A DNA stretch of 64,000 nt from assembly GCF_000002235.5 (NCBI RefSeq), contig NW_022145538.1, forward strand, positions 1 to 64,000. Reading direction: 5' to 3'. The first letter of the stretch is position 1. Each line of letters starts with the position of its first letter. A model generated the notes under the pieces. It had not been told where the DNA came from. It saw nothing but the letters and a program-made list of their open reading frames with translations, and searched no databases. Source of the DNA: Strongylocentrotus purpuratus. Taxonomy: Eukaryota > Echinodermata > Echinoidea > Camarodonta > Strongylocentrotidae. The translations under genes were made by a program, and so were the position numbers. This document shows positions 11,901 through 20,114 of the stretch, piece after piece.

Positions 11901-13838
11901 ATACAGCTTTATTGAACACCAATTACTCATAAGTGATGTTACACTAACCCCTTTTCCTTGGAATATGGCAAGCATCCTCATCTGCATCACTCTCAAGTTC
12001 AGTGATAAAGATACCAGGAGTCCAGGGACCTGTAGGAATTCAAATGAAAAGATGTACATGTACATGTATACCACATACGCTTAACATAATACAATGTAGG
12101 TAAGGGCATAATACTTGTCTTTTACAGATACATTAAGCCCTGCCATGCTAATTGCTAACCATGCATGGTGTTATTTTTTTCAAAGACAGCAGACAGTCAG
12201 CTGTACTTGTGCTGTCCAATACGGATATATAGCAAATGAAGGGGAAAAAAGAATAGACCAGGCAAGCTATGTGACATGCTCACAGGAAACTTTAATGTTA
12301 ATGTGAATGGAAAGTTGCAATATTTATTATTGACATGCAAATACATGTACGTGTATGATATCTTGTCAGATTTCACCTTTTTTTTGTAGTTCAAATTGTC
12401 TTGGTGTTGTAAAAACATACACATTCCTGAATTAGATAGAATTGAATACTTTTTTAATTATCTTTTTTGTGTAGCAAATAAGAATTTTAGTGAAAATTGT
12501 AAGTACAAAATTTTAATCATAGTGTAAACTGTAAAAAATTAGTGGGCCACCTATTCTACACTGACAACAGTAAGGCAGATATATATATATATATATATGT
12601 ACAATCAGATGCAATAGGAAAATGGTATTCACTTTCATGACCCAATTAAGGCATTGACCAGCACACTTAATCTTGTCTATTGTACTATGTATACTACATG
12701 TATGAGCTGAATAGCTACTCATCATAGGGGACATTGCTTTTGTTTTCATTGTTTGGCACTCTTCTTTAGTTTACGGAAAAGTCATTTAAAGGAAGCTTAA
12801 ATACCAGAACGCAGAATATAAACATGCACACGCAAAGCAAAAGCTCAAATTCTGTCAATGCATTACAAAATGAAGACAAATCTATAGAACTGTTTTATTC
12901 AAATTTGGGGTTTTACTTCAATATAAACGCAGGAATAAAGTCTTCTGCTCTTCAATGATACTTTAAGTCATGTTTAAGTTTTTGAGTTTTTCTTCATTCT
13001 TTAAAGTTTGTTCTGCTTTTCCCCAAAACATTGTATGGAATTTTCCCAGAACATACCTGTCTCACAATGTAGATCCTCATCAGCTTCACTCTCAAGCTCT
13101 GTCTGGAGACCTAAGTACATTCATAAATATGATATTGCTTAAATGGTTTACATTGTTTGGCACTCTTCTTTTATTTTATATGGAAAGGTCAATGAAAGGA
13201 TTTAGCTATTCCTAGAAATGAGGGATACATTGTACATGTAGACAACATGACAGACTGTGTAAAAGCTCAATTTCTGTCCATGTTGCACAACATCAAAACA
13301 AATCTGTTTACAATTTTGGGAAAAAACAAGCTCTGAAAAAACTAGGAATTGTAATCGTCCAAAACATTACAGCATACATGTATTATGTAACACCACTATG
13401 ATAATAAATAATAGTATTGTTGTTAATATATAAATTCAATTCAATTCAATATGCTGTGAATTTAAAATACACTGAACAATAGCTATGAAAGCTGAAGATA
13501 TTTACACAATTATCACAATGATCTTTGAAAATTCACAGTACATGTAGGCCTACTACTACTGGGTGTTTCCATAACCCGACACCCTAATCCTAAACCTAAT
13601 CCTAACCCTAGGGTTTAGGGTTAGGGTGTCAGGTTATGGAAAGACCCACTACTACTAGTTCTCATCTATGTCCATTTTGCAAACTTTCGCTGTGCTACAT
13701 TTGTTTCTGCATTCACTTACAGCACATTATTTAAGAATTCTTTCCCATAATTTACTTACCTGTCATCTGTGTGTTTGGAAGAGCATCATCAGGCTCAGCT
13801 GCACTCTCCAACTCTGTCAGTGGATCCAAAACAGCCAT
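1277..13838 (-). CDS. Gene 1: DUF7869-like protein with acidic N-terminal repeats, 10 coding exons, frameshifted last exon
   Basis: Coding exons run from high to low coordinates: 13838-13760, 13110-13057, 12029-11949, 9838-9539, 7871-7609, 7037-6916, 6182-5786, 4669-4162, 2664-2549, 1611-1277. Every border has AG acceptor and GT donor dinucleotides, and the phases are consistent throughout. The model gives about 751 residues if one base lost in the last exon is allowed for; as written the frame ends after about 694. The start ATG has A at -3 and G at +4, with an in-frame TGA just upstream. Order of parts: three TELES-type acidic repeats (1-71), a Cys cluster GRCCSTDC (about 85-92), an SYGDRMPD segment, NRFSKCDVC with a CxxC pair (266/269), IIDGMDQ (D327/D330), LQLDN (D406) and VGHTHEDIDQFFS (E445, D446, D448). 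I associate the last three with the invertebrate DUF7869 family. The D...D...E/D spacing suggests an RNase H-like fold related to DDE transposases; that is inference. The function of the family is unknown to me. Introns hold foldback elements and a SINE fragment. A minus-strand AATAAA lies at 1181-1176. Confidence 0.72.
2549..2664 (-). CDS. Gene 1 exon 9
   Basis: The acceptor is TGTTTTAACAG and the donor ACAG|GTACAT, phases 1 to 0. The 116-nt exon encodes EDSTVRWPICDLLIMAKQP and an acidic stretch ending TEDETFRQ. It is supported by matching phases on both sides and by an open frame only in the expected frame. No domain is recognised. Confidence 0.62.
2875..3694. mobile_element. Non-autonomous element with CCCTATA inverted ends and inner G/C runs
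   Basis: The left end reads AACCCTATATAGCCCGGG and the right end, on the other strand, TTAACCCTATAGCCTGG. Each end is followed inward by long homopolymers (2910-2982 and 3605-3673). TTAA abuts the right end. CCCTA termini next to TTAA recall piggyBac-type elements; that is inference. It lies in the last but one region of gene 1, in the intron before exon 9's upstream neighbour (between 2664 and 4162). Confidence 0.5.
2910..2982. repeat. G run followed directly by a 48-base C run
   Basis: About 25 mostly G bases are followed by about 48 C bases. The two could pair as a hairpin or form quadruplex/i-motif structures. The length may be inexact because such runs are hard to sequence. Confidence 0.85.
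4162..4669 (-). CDS. Gene 1 exon 8: VGHTHEDIDQFFS motif, longest exon
   Basis: The acceptor is TTTGCATTTAG and the donor AATGAAG|GTATCA, phases 0 to 1. The exon encodes IKVGFLMVGHTHEDIDQFFS, which I regard as the signature of the DUF7869-like family, and then a mixed helical region ending in a glutamate-rich tail (LTLEEEENE). E445, D446 or D448 could be the third acidic residue of a D-D-E/D set. The 508-nt exon is fully open. Confidence 0.78.
5184..5612. mobile_element. Foldback element with about 38-bp inverted ends, gene 1 intron
   Basis: GAGTCAGAAATAATGAT at 5186 and following is matched in inverse orientation by ATCATTATTTCTGACTC near 5594-5610, with further pairing into CACCTTGGAAATTTGCC against GGGCAATTTCCGAGGTAT. 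No coding content is seen between the arms. Target duplication was not identified. Confidence 0.6.
5786..6182 (-). CDS. Gene 1 exon 7: IIDGMDQ and LQLDN motifs
   Basis: The acceptor is CTTTTCAG and the donor AAGAAG|GTAATG, phases 2 to 0. The exon encodes a basic linker, then SVIIDGMDQHCTSIPQ, the segment TGALVHGRGQHAYIDF and VLYLQLDNTSRENKNR. D327 or D330 and D406 sit at strand ends, as the first two acidic residues of an RNase H-like fold would. This reading is inference from motif spacing. Confidence 0.74.
6916..7037 (-). CDS. Gene 1 exon 6: CxxC motif
   Basis: The acceptor is TTTATAG and the donor is CAAAG|GTACAG, phases 0 to 2. The 122-nt exon encodes VNRFSKCDVCTELKMKLGK and then a basic, glutamine-rich helix. 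The single CxxC (residues 266 and 269) may pair with another Cys or His group to bind zinc (inference). The exon was found by splice signals and coding frame, since it is short. Confidence 0.72.
7231..7590. mobile_element. Small element with ACCCTAACTGTACCGG inverted ends, gene 1 intron
   Basis: The left end reads ACCCTAACTGTACCGGGG. The right end on the opposite strand reads ACCCTAAACTGTACTGG. The inside is AT-rich and non-coding. The ends resemble those at 36852 and near 8870, suggesting a small family. Confidence 0.5.
7609..7871 (-). CDS. Gene 1 exon 5: conserved SYGDRMPD segment
   Basis: The acceptor is TGTGAATAG and the donor AAG|GTATTG, phases 1 to 0. The exon encodes GLLYPLPANCLRKGHK, then SYGDRMPDRESVNLPHGFTK and a charged helix-like stretch ending ITIPK. 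The string of YGD, LP, K and W positions followed by IPK fits the middle part of DUF7869-type proteins as I remember them. No stop occurs in the 88 codons. Confidence 0.72.
8060..8345 (-). mobile_element. SINE-like element, 5'-truncated, gene 1 intron
   Basis: Read on the minus strand, a body containing CCTTGAGCAAGGCACTTTG and AAAGCGCTTTATAAGAG ends in an ATT-rich tail at low coordinates. GCGC-TATAA plus (ATT)n tails are a common animal SINE end. No clear A and B boxes were found, so it is probably truncated. Confidence 0.5.
9539..9838 (-). CDS. Gene 1 exon 4: Cys cluster and start of the DUF7869-like region
   Basis: The exon has two usable in-frame acceptors: one at 9838, preceded by a long pyrimidine tract ending TTTTGCAG, and one at 9799, preceded by GTCCTTGCAG. 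They differ by 39 nt, exactly 13 codons, and both keep phase 1. I prefer 9838 for its stronger tract. The exon encodes GRCCSTDCLARVTRAD, then DQRTWLMEYFRTHS and the segment CATAWHQVVGIVRSRFYYW, a layout I associate with the N-terminal part of DUF7869 proteins. The donor is CAGAG|GTGAGG, phase 1. Confidence 0.7.
10189..10497. mobile_element. Foldback element, gene 1 intron
   Basis: The left arm contains CAACATTTGCCCCCGCGGTA and the right arm its near-complement TACCGCAGGGGCAAATGTTG. The outer ends AAGGGCC and GACCCTT also pair. There is no coding content. Confidence 0.6.
11420..11900. mobile_element. 480-base foldback made of about 20-bp TGGTCTAATTACCA-type units
   Basis: The left arm repeats strings such as TTGGTCTACTACCAG and TTGGTCTAATTGCC. 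The right arm repeats their inverse (ATTAGACCAAATGGT). The arms meet near 11670. The outermost bases AAAATTTGG and CCAAAATTT also pair. It begins about 50 bases after gene 1 exon 3. Confidence 0.8.
11949..12029 (-). CDS. Gene 1 exon 3: 81-nt symmetric phase 1-1 exon, third TELES repeat
   Basis: The acceptor is TTCCTACAG and the donor is AAGGG|GTTAGT. The exon is 81 nt, phase 1 at both ends. It encodes PWTPGIFITELESDADED followed by ACHIPRKR. The TELES-x-ADED core matches exon 2, and the basic PRKR tail may add nuclear-localising charge (inference). A 480-base foldback element starts about 50 bases downstream in the next intron. Confidence 0.72.
13057..13110 (-). CDS. Gene 1 exon 2: 54-nt symmetric phase 1-1 exon, second TELES repeat
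   Basis: The acceptor is TACTTAG and the donor is ACAG|GTATGT. The 54-nt exon begins and ends in phase 1, so it can be duplicated or skipped without shifting the frame. It encodes LQTELESEADEDLHCET. The TELES core is shared with exons 1 and 3, while exon 3 shares the longer TELES-x-ADED stretch. Confidence 0.75.
13551..13656. mobile_element. Hairpin element with telomere-like (TTAGGG) core, gene 1 intron 1
   Basis: TACTACTACTGGGTGTTTCC at the left pairs with GGAAAGACCCACTACTACTA at the right. The centre is CCTAATCCTAA followed by GGGTTTAGGGTTAGGG. The ends GGTGTTTCCA are shared with the element at 19910-20069. Confidence 0.75.
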
Positions 13839-13872
13839 GTTTCTTCAGCATGAAGCACTAGATCTTGAACAG
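13760..13872 (-). CDS. Gene 1 exon 1: short 5' UTR, start codon and first TELES repeat
   Basis: The start ATG is at 13838-13836 in the context AGAAACATGG, and an in-frame TGA lies three codons upstream. A TATTCTAG acceptor places the probable exon start at 13872, so the 34 bases before the ATG are likely 5' UTR and a further non-coding exon should lie upstream. The exon encodes MAVLDPLTELESAAEPDD and about ten more residues. It ends at a consensus donor CAG|GTAAGT in phase 1. The TELES motif is shared with exons 2 and 3. Confidence 0.75.
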
Positions 13873-13912
13873 CTAGAATACATAAAATAAACCCCAAAGA
13901 ACTTTATCCGAT

Positions 13913-14169
13913 ACTCTATGGGTTACTGGTTAAGGAGTTAGAAGAACTTAACGGGTCTACCCTCGACGCGCGGCACCCAACTCGACTTGGGTGCTAAGTG
14001 CGTTTATTCATGTGCGCGCACTCAGTTCCTGCGTATGTACATGTAACTCTATGTTAGCAACCCAATGCACATGCACGTGGTAGACGCAGGCCCAGGTGTT
14101 TGGTATATATCTATGGGCAAATGTAAACTGTTTAGTTCTTCTAATTCTTTAACAAGTAACCCATAGAGT
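13913..14169. mobile_element. 257-bp MITE-like element with about 38-bp inverted ends, just upstream of gene 1
   Basis: ACTCTATGGGTTACTGGTTA at the left end is matched by TAACAAGTAACCCATAGAGT at the right end, and pairing extends through AGAAGAACTTA. The interior is GC-richer and non-coding. It lies about 40 bases before the proposed gene 1 exon 1 and could affect its promoter or an upstream exon. Confidence 0.75.
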
Positions 14170-15232
14170 GTCCTTAAACTTAAAGATAAACTTTAGTACT
14201 GGTAATGCGCTTGCATTGTGAAAGTAGAGGTGTGAAAGGATCAGAAACAGTTGATCATGTAGCATGTAAGTATTGGTGTGCACTGCAAGGTTCTGGAGTC
14301 ATCAAAATCATAATAAATTTGACCGAGTCTTGGTAAAGTAACAAACACTCACATAGAAAGCTATATATGGGACAACACACATGGTGTCGGGGATGGTACT
14401 ACCTTGGTTTCCTTGTCTTTCTATGCTCATTACTCAGCCAGTATACATTTTCTTCCAAAATTGTTTGGCACATGTCATTTATTTGTAATCTTGAACATTC
14501 AGTGTAAGTTTCGTTTGATTCTGTGAGAATTAATTTTTTTTTTTTACCAGTACTGGAGTTTATCTTTAAATGTATGATCAGAGGGAATAAATCAAAGTTT
14601 TACATTTAAACATGAATTAAAAACTCAATTTTTAATAAAAAACATATAAGGCACTACCTGCATAGATCTAGACTAGTCTAGGCTAGACCGAAATATCAGT
14701 GTTTATGTTGGCATTGGATGCCCTGAGATTGGATTTTCTTTAAAGTCACAAGAGTTATCTGGTGGGGGGTGGGGGGGTCGGTGCATTTTGGCAATTTCCT
14801 TTTATATGGTGTAGTAGTTCAAGTACTGTTGTTGTTTATCATCCATTGTTAGACCCCTTTGCAACTGACTTATCCTGACACTTTTTGTGTCTTTGCACGG
14901 TTTGGTGAGCATAATTTTAGGGGACAAATTGCAATGTTCAAGCCTCCTAAATTGGAAAAAAATTACAAAATCCCTTCAGTTTATTGAAAAAATTCACATC
15001 AGATCTTGTTACCAAAATGTATCATCAATTGTTCTGTAAACACAAGAGGTAAGTGTCAGTGTCTTTTTGATAAAAAGTTACGCCATTTAGATTAAGGGGG
15101 ACATACATATGATGTGTATAGGTCAAGATCTATATACATCTAGCCTACTTGATGTAGTATTATAACTAGATCAACATGTATGTCTAATTTAGTCTTATTA
15201 CTCTGAAGTATTCTTCTACTAAAAGTTTAAGA
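14170..15232. other. Spacer without recognised gene
   Basis: AT-rich sequence with a short G run near 14762 and AGATCTAGAC-type motifs. A non-coding 5' exon of gene 1 may lie here or further right, but I cannot place it. Confidence 0.4.
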
Positions 15233-15471
15233 TTTATAGATCTATTCCACTCATCCACTGTATAAGGTTATAACCTAGACATGTATCTGAAGATACTTCG
15301 TCTAGTTATAACCTTGTACTCTTTTACTAATATGGGTATGGTAAGGCGTAAAGTTATAGATCTAACCACTCATCCACTATATGAGGTTATAACCTAGACA
15401 TGTATCTGAAGACAGATACCTCGGTCTAGTTATAACCTTGTACTCTTTTGCCAATATGGGTATGGTAAGGC
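15233..15471. repeat. Tandem duplication of a 120-base unit containing a hairpin
   Basis: Two copies start TATAGATCTA at 15235 and 15355 and end TATGGTAAGGC. Each holds AAGGTTATAACCTAGAC and, about 15 bases later, GTCTAGTTATAACCTT, a near-perfect stem. Confidence 0.8.
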
Positions 15472-15599
15472 AGGCCTGTAAATGGGATTTTCAGGGGGGG
15501 GGGGGGTGCGTAAGTTGATAAAACGGACCTTTGATACAAAATAACTGTTTGCAGAGGCAGATCCAACATTAACCATTTTTTCTTCAGAGTGACCTGAAA

Positions 15600-17000
15600 G
15601 CAAGGCATTTTAAGTGCCTCCTTTTAATCCTCATGAACAGGGAATGTATCTCCTTAAACAAATAATGCGAGTGCAAATCGTGAGTGGAAATTTTCATAAA
15701 GTGACCTGAAGTCAAGTAGGCTAATCATTGCACTTTTTGAGTTTAAATTTTCCATGAACATACATGTATAATACCCCTCCCTTCTCTTAATCAATCATGC
15801 GAGCGCAAAACACGAGGTCATTTTTTATATTTAAAGCAACCTGAACACAGGGAATTTTAGGCTCATGCACTCCTCTAAATCCTGATGAGCAGGATATGTA
15901 TTTCCTATAAAAAGGGGGCCAAAAGCCAAAACGCAAAGGCATACTGTGTGCAAAAAGAAGCATTTTCACATTTCATATGATCCCTGAATCACCTCTTTAA
16001 ATATTTCCATACATGTAAAGGTGTAAACCAAATATTACGCTAGCATTCAAAGCCATTTTGGTATGCCCTGGGCGGCACCATGATGATTCCATTCCCCCCA
16101 ATTTTTGACGTACATGTATTTATGGACAAACCCTTACTGGTCTTTCACAATCATAAACGAACTGTTTGTGTAGTATATTAAATTAAAAGAAATGTGCAGT
16201 GTTAGAAACCTCTTGCATTGCATTTATATATTTAATATGTAAAATCCCTTTCAAAATAAAATTCTAGCAACGGTTCATCCCGAAAACTGCATGAAAATCA
16301 TGACATTAACTGTTTAATCAGAACGAGGATGTTAGCAAGCTTTGTAGATCTTAATTTATCCACATACATGTAATTGTTGAAGAACTTTTTTTTCACAGTA
16401 CTCCCGTTGTGTTAGATCAGCTGTACGATCTGCATAATGAATGAAAAAGAAGTCTAGTCATTCATATGCTGGTATGCAGCCAATCTTACACAATGGGAGT
16501 TACAAGCTTCCTAACAATATAACTGTTATTCTATCGCAATGTTTAAACCTAAAATTTGAGTAAAACAAATAATGTTTCTATCATTATATTATTTTTATGT
16601 ATTTGTATAGCGTATTTTATATCAAAATTGTATCTAGATCTAATTAATTTTAAAGGTAATATGGAATGTTATCAAAGTCCAAATATACGTCACAGACTTG
16701 CATGTAGGGGGTCTCACTACAGATCATAAACATGCCAGCACCCTTGATAGCAGACGACATCGCAAATGCCTATTTTTCAAAATATTTGCCAGTTTGATGT
16801 GGGGTACTCAGTGGGCGTTTTTTGGTGATCTATGTATCAAAGGAAAGCTTGTGGTAAAAATTATATATTATAATTGATGAAATTCTAGTTTTGGTTTCAT
16901 TTAAACAAATAATGCGAGCGGAAATTTTTTCATATAGATCTAGTTACCTGAAAACAGGGCATTTTAAGCGCTTTTTATAATCCTCATTAACAGGATCCTG
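15600..17000. repeat. Degenerate dispersed repeats and a small hairpin element
   Basis: Variants of TTTTAATCCTCATGAACAGG and AATAATGCGAGTGCAAA recur at about 15625, 15790-15890 and 16905-16990, suggesting decayed copies of one unit. A hairpin element within this stretch is listed separately. Confidence 0.45.
16398..16503. mobile_element. 106-bp MITE-like hairpin
   Basis: GTACTCCCGTTGTGTTAGAT at the left pairs with the inverse at the right (CTTACACAATGGGAGTTAC). A related fragment with CAGTGTGTTAGATTGGCTGC is at about 35775-35795 in gene 2 intron 8. Confidence 0.6.
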
Positions 17001-17931
17001 TTAATCCTCCCCTGATAAATGGTCCACATTAATTACAATAGGTTCTTTTAAAAAAAGTGGGCCTTTCAGATACTTTTTTTTTGGGGGGGGGGGGGGTGCA
17101 TGCCAATACTCTACAATGTAAACAGATCTAGATCTAGATGTAATATGTAGGTCTAGACCTAACTTTGTTAGATCTATAAAAAGTATAATTCTATTCTCAT
17201 CTAGAAATTTAAACAAGTCAAAAAAGTGAAGAAAAAAAATCACAAATTTCGAAAGTCTAACACACAGTTAGCAGCAAGAAAGTGTTGCCATAAAAAATGC
17301 CTGAAAAAATATTTGTGGTTTATACAACATTCTTCAAGACTTCATAAACAACTGTATTATTAGTATGGTAGAGGTACCTTAATCCATGCAGTACATTAAT
17401 CCACGCATCCCTCAATACGCGCGATGCGACGCGTTATATGCGCTCATTTTTTTTGGATAGACAATAAAACAACAAGCCTATCGCGATATCACAACAATTT
17501 TGAGGGAAAATCATTGGTTTCTTGTATTTTTATGATTTCATGAAATCATCAAGAATACACTTCATTGAGACAGAAAACGAAAATATACATTCATTTCCTG
17601 TATTAAAACTGTGGTGCGTGGATTAATGTACCGCTTGATTTTGTCAAAGAAAAATTGAAGCGGTCACGTAATCGACACGAGAGTTAACATTCACCAAATA
17701 TTCCTGTCAAAGTTTTCTCTATAAATGATCCTCAGAATATTTAGTATTTAATGAGGAAAAAACGTTGATAAAAAATGTTAAATTATTTGACTTTTTAGCC
17801 TTTCAAAACAAAGTGCGTGGATTAAAAGTACCTCCATCATACAGTTGTAGATCTAAACTATGAGTAGACTAGATCTATGACCATCAAATTTTAAAAAGAT
17901 CACTTTAACTTCGGCCAGGGCCTAACTGTTA

Positions 17932-18032
17932 GGCCTATACTTTGTATTGACATCGTGTTATGAGTGGCCTATACTTTGTATTGACATCGTGTTATGAGTG
18001 GCCTATACTTTGTATTGACATCGTGTATGAGT
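17932..18032. repeat. Three tandem copies of a 34-bp unit
   Basis: The unit starts GGCCTATACTTTGTATTGAC and ends GTTATGAGT. Copies one and two are identical; the third lacks one T. Confidence 0.9.
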
Positions 18033-18039
18033 GGCCTAG

Positions 18040-19860
18040 CCCAGTCAACATATTTGTAAAGTGACATTGTATTCCTTCTTACTTAAAGGTACTATGTCCC
18101 ATTTGCAGGCCAAAAAAATGAAAAAGTTAAATTCCAACTGCATTTGAAAGATAATACTAATTTAGAACTTCCCTAAACAAAGTGGGGCTTAAAAATGTCT
18201 TCAAGTGGGAAAATAACGACTAGATCTATTAGTTGTCAAATCGACTTTAGGGCTATAGGCCTAGAGCCCAAAAGTAATAGTCTTGATTTTCAGACAACTG
18301 TACCGAATGGTCATAGAGGTCTACGTTTTATGCTGCGCAAAGATTCAATCAGTTTAATCTTGGCCATCACAAGAAGTGGGTTATTGATGTAGATCTAGAC
18401 AAATGCTCATGTACCCTTTACAACTCTTTTCATGTATTTTATGACCAAAGAAGAAAAAAAAGCCAGTCAGTCACTCAGTAGTGTCTGACAGTGAAGTCTA
18501 GCAAGTAAACGGGTTTCCTTGCATAATTTGAATATGAGGACACTGCTAACATTTAAATTTCACAGATAGGACATAGGTCTAGGCCTACATGACATAGGCT
18601 AGACCCTATTCATAATTCCTGCAAAGTTCTACAGAATTTGAGGTTGGCTGCAAAAGGGACATAGATCTAGTACCTTTAAGTTCTAGATCTACTAGATCTA
18701 GTTTTACTAATACTAGACATAAAGTTAGATCTAGATCCAACATAAAATAGACTTCCAAATTGCCAGAGTCTATAGCTACTGTGGATTAGTACAGCAACGT
18801 TAGTCCAATAACTGTTTAACACCGTAACTTAGCTCCGTCTCGCCCAGTACACTACAGTGCACAACGTGTGAATCTAAGTAACAAAACACTGGGTAGTACT
18901 AGTAGCTGTAACACTTGTAAATTGTAACATAACTGATCTTAGTTACGTTACTGTATATAATAACAGCACTAAGAAGTCTAAAGTAACAAATAAACAACAT
19001 TAACGACTCGTAAGTACCTAAGCAACGAACTTGACCACTGACACTAGAATGACGTCAGTCGAAACTAGTGTCGTCTAATATCAACTTGTAAGTCAATCAA
19101 TTCAAGATAATACATAACTGTCGATTAGTGTTAAACATAACACAAGAGAAGCATTGTAATTATCTCGTTCCAACGCAACGCCAGTACTCTGAAGGTACCG
19201 TAGATAATCAAGTCTTGACTCTTCTCCCGGACAGCTGTCAACGTAGCTTTTTGGTGCAACAAATTCAAGATTCAAGATTCGGCACGTGCTGTCGATGGGA
19301 AATCTATTGTTTACAAAACACCCAAACATGGGGATTATAGAAGTATAGTACACACGTAGGTAGACATGTCCGCCGCGCTCCGTGGGAATTTCTTAGAAAC
19401 TAGCTCGACACATCGCCGTGCGGGATTATTAACTTCTTAGAAATCGGTTCAACGCATAGTCTTACTCCCAGTCTGTGATGGACGCGGGACGCGCATTTAA
19501 AGATTCGTTGTACGGGATGGGGGGAGGGGGAGGGGGCAGGGTGAGGGTGGGGGTAAAGACATTTAATTGCTGTACTGTTGGGACAACCTCAAAATTAGAA
19601 CTTTACAAGATCGAGTTCGATCCATCGACCTCAAGTCTCCAGCTTTTATTTTATTGTTGTTTTTGTTTACGCCACTCCCGCTAGTCTGAGTCTATATAAT
19701 TCTATACAGTACAACGTAGGCCGAGGTGCCTCTGCCCTCGACTCCAACGTCGAACAAGTGAGATGCCAACTAAAGGGTGTAATAAGAAACTAAATCATTA
19801 ATTTGTTGGGTTTTTTGCATTTCGAAAATTATATGAGCCTCGATCTGCAGGACCACTTTT
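18040..19860. other. Intergenic spacer between the divergent genes
   Basis: No gene is recognised. It contains many AGATCTAG motifs (18400-18740), a full TGACGTCA (CRE/ATF-type) palindrome at 19050-19057 and a G-rich run near 19518. It could hold upstream promoter or 5' UTR exons of either gene, but I see no decisive signal. Confidence 0.4.
19050..19057. promoter_or_regulatory. Perfect TGACGTCA (CRE/ATF-type) site between the divergent genes
   Basis: The 8-base palindrome TGACGTCA is present. Such a site is expected by chance about once per 65 kb in random sequence, so one copy is weak evidence. A second copy is at 41346-41353. Confidence 0.25.
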
Positions 19861-19909
19861 CGTTAAAAAAAAAAAAAAAAAAAAAAAAAATTGTAAAGTG
19901 CACAGGCTT

Positions 19910-20069
19910 CACACACTTCAAATGGGTGTTTCCACATGTTACCTGCATGTATACACCCCCTGTCATCCTAGCTGACATGGGTAGGGTTAGGGTTATGTTT
20001 AAGATTATGCTTAGAGTTAGGGGTGTAAGGTGAGGTCAACAAATGGAAACACCCCCATTTGAAGTGTGT
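19910..20069. mobile_element. 160-bp hairpin element with GGGTTAGGGTTA core
   Basis: CACACTTCAAATGGGTGTTT at the left pairs with the inverse of CACCCCCATTTGAAGTGTGT at the right. The middle contains GGGTAGGGTTAGGGTTATG. It shares the GGTGTTTCCA end motif with 13551-13656. Confidence 0.75.
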
Positions 20070-20114
20070 AACGTAGGCTATGCATCTTTACGATTTGCAT
20101 TATTTTTACGAAAC

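Noticed and set aside
1277-13838. Gene 1 as an intact DNA transposon
   Set aside because: Ten spliced exons and no terminal inverted repeats or target duplication framing the unit were found.
19102-19353. 83-codon minus-strand open frame between the two genes, considered as a 5' exon of gene 1
   Set aside because: No phase-compatible donor leading to gene 1 exon 1 was identified and the start of gene 1 at 13838 has its own upstream stop.
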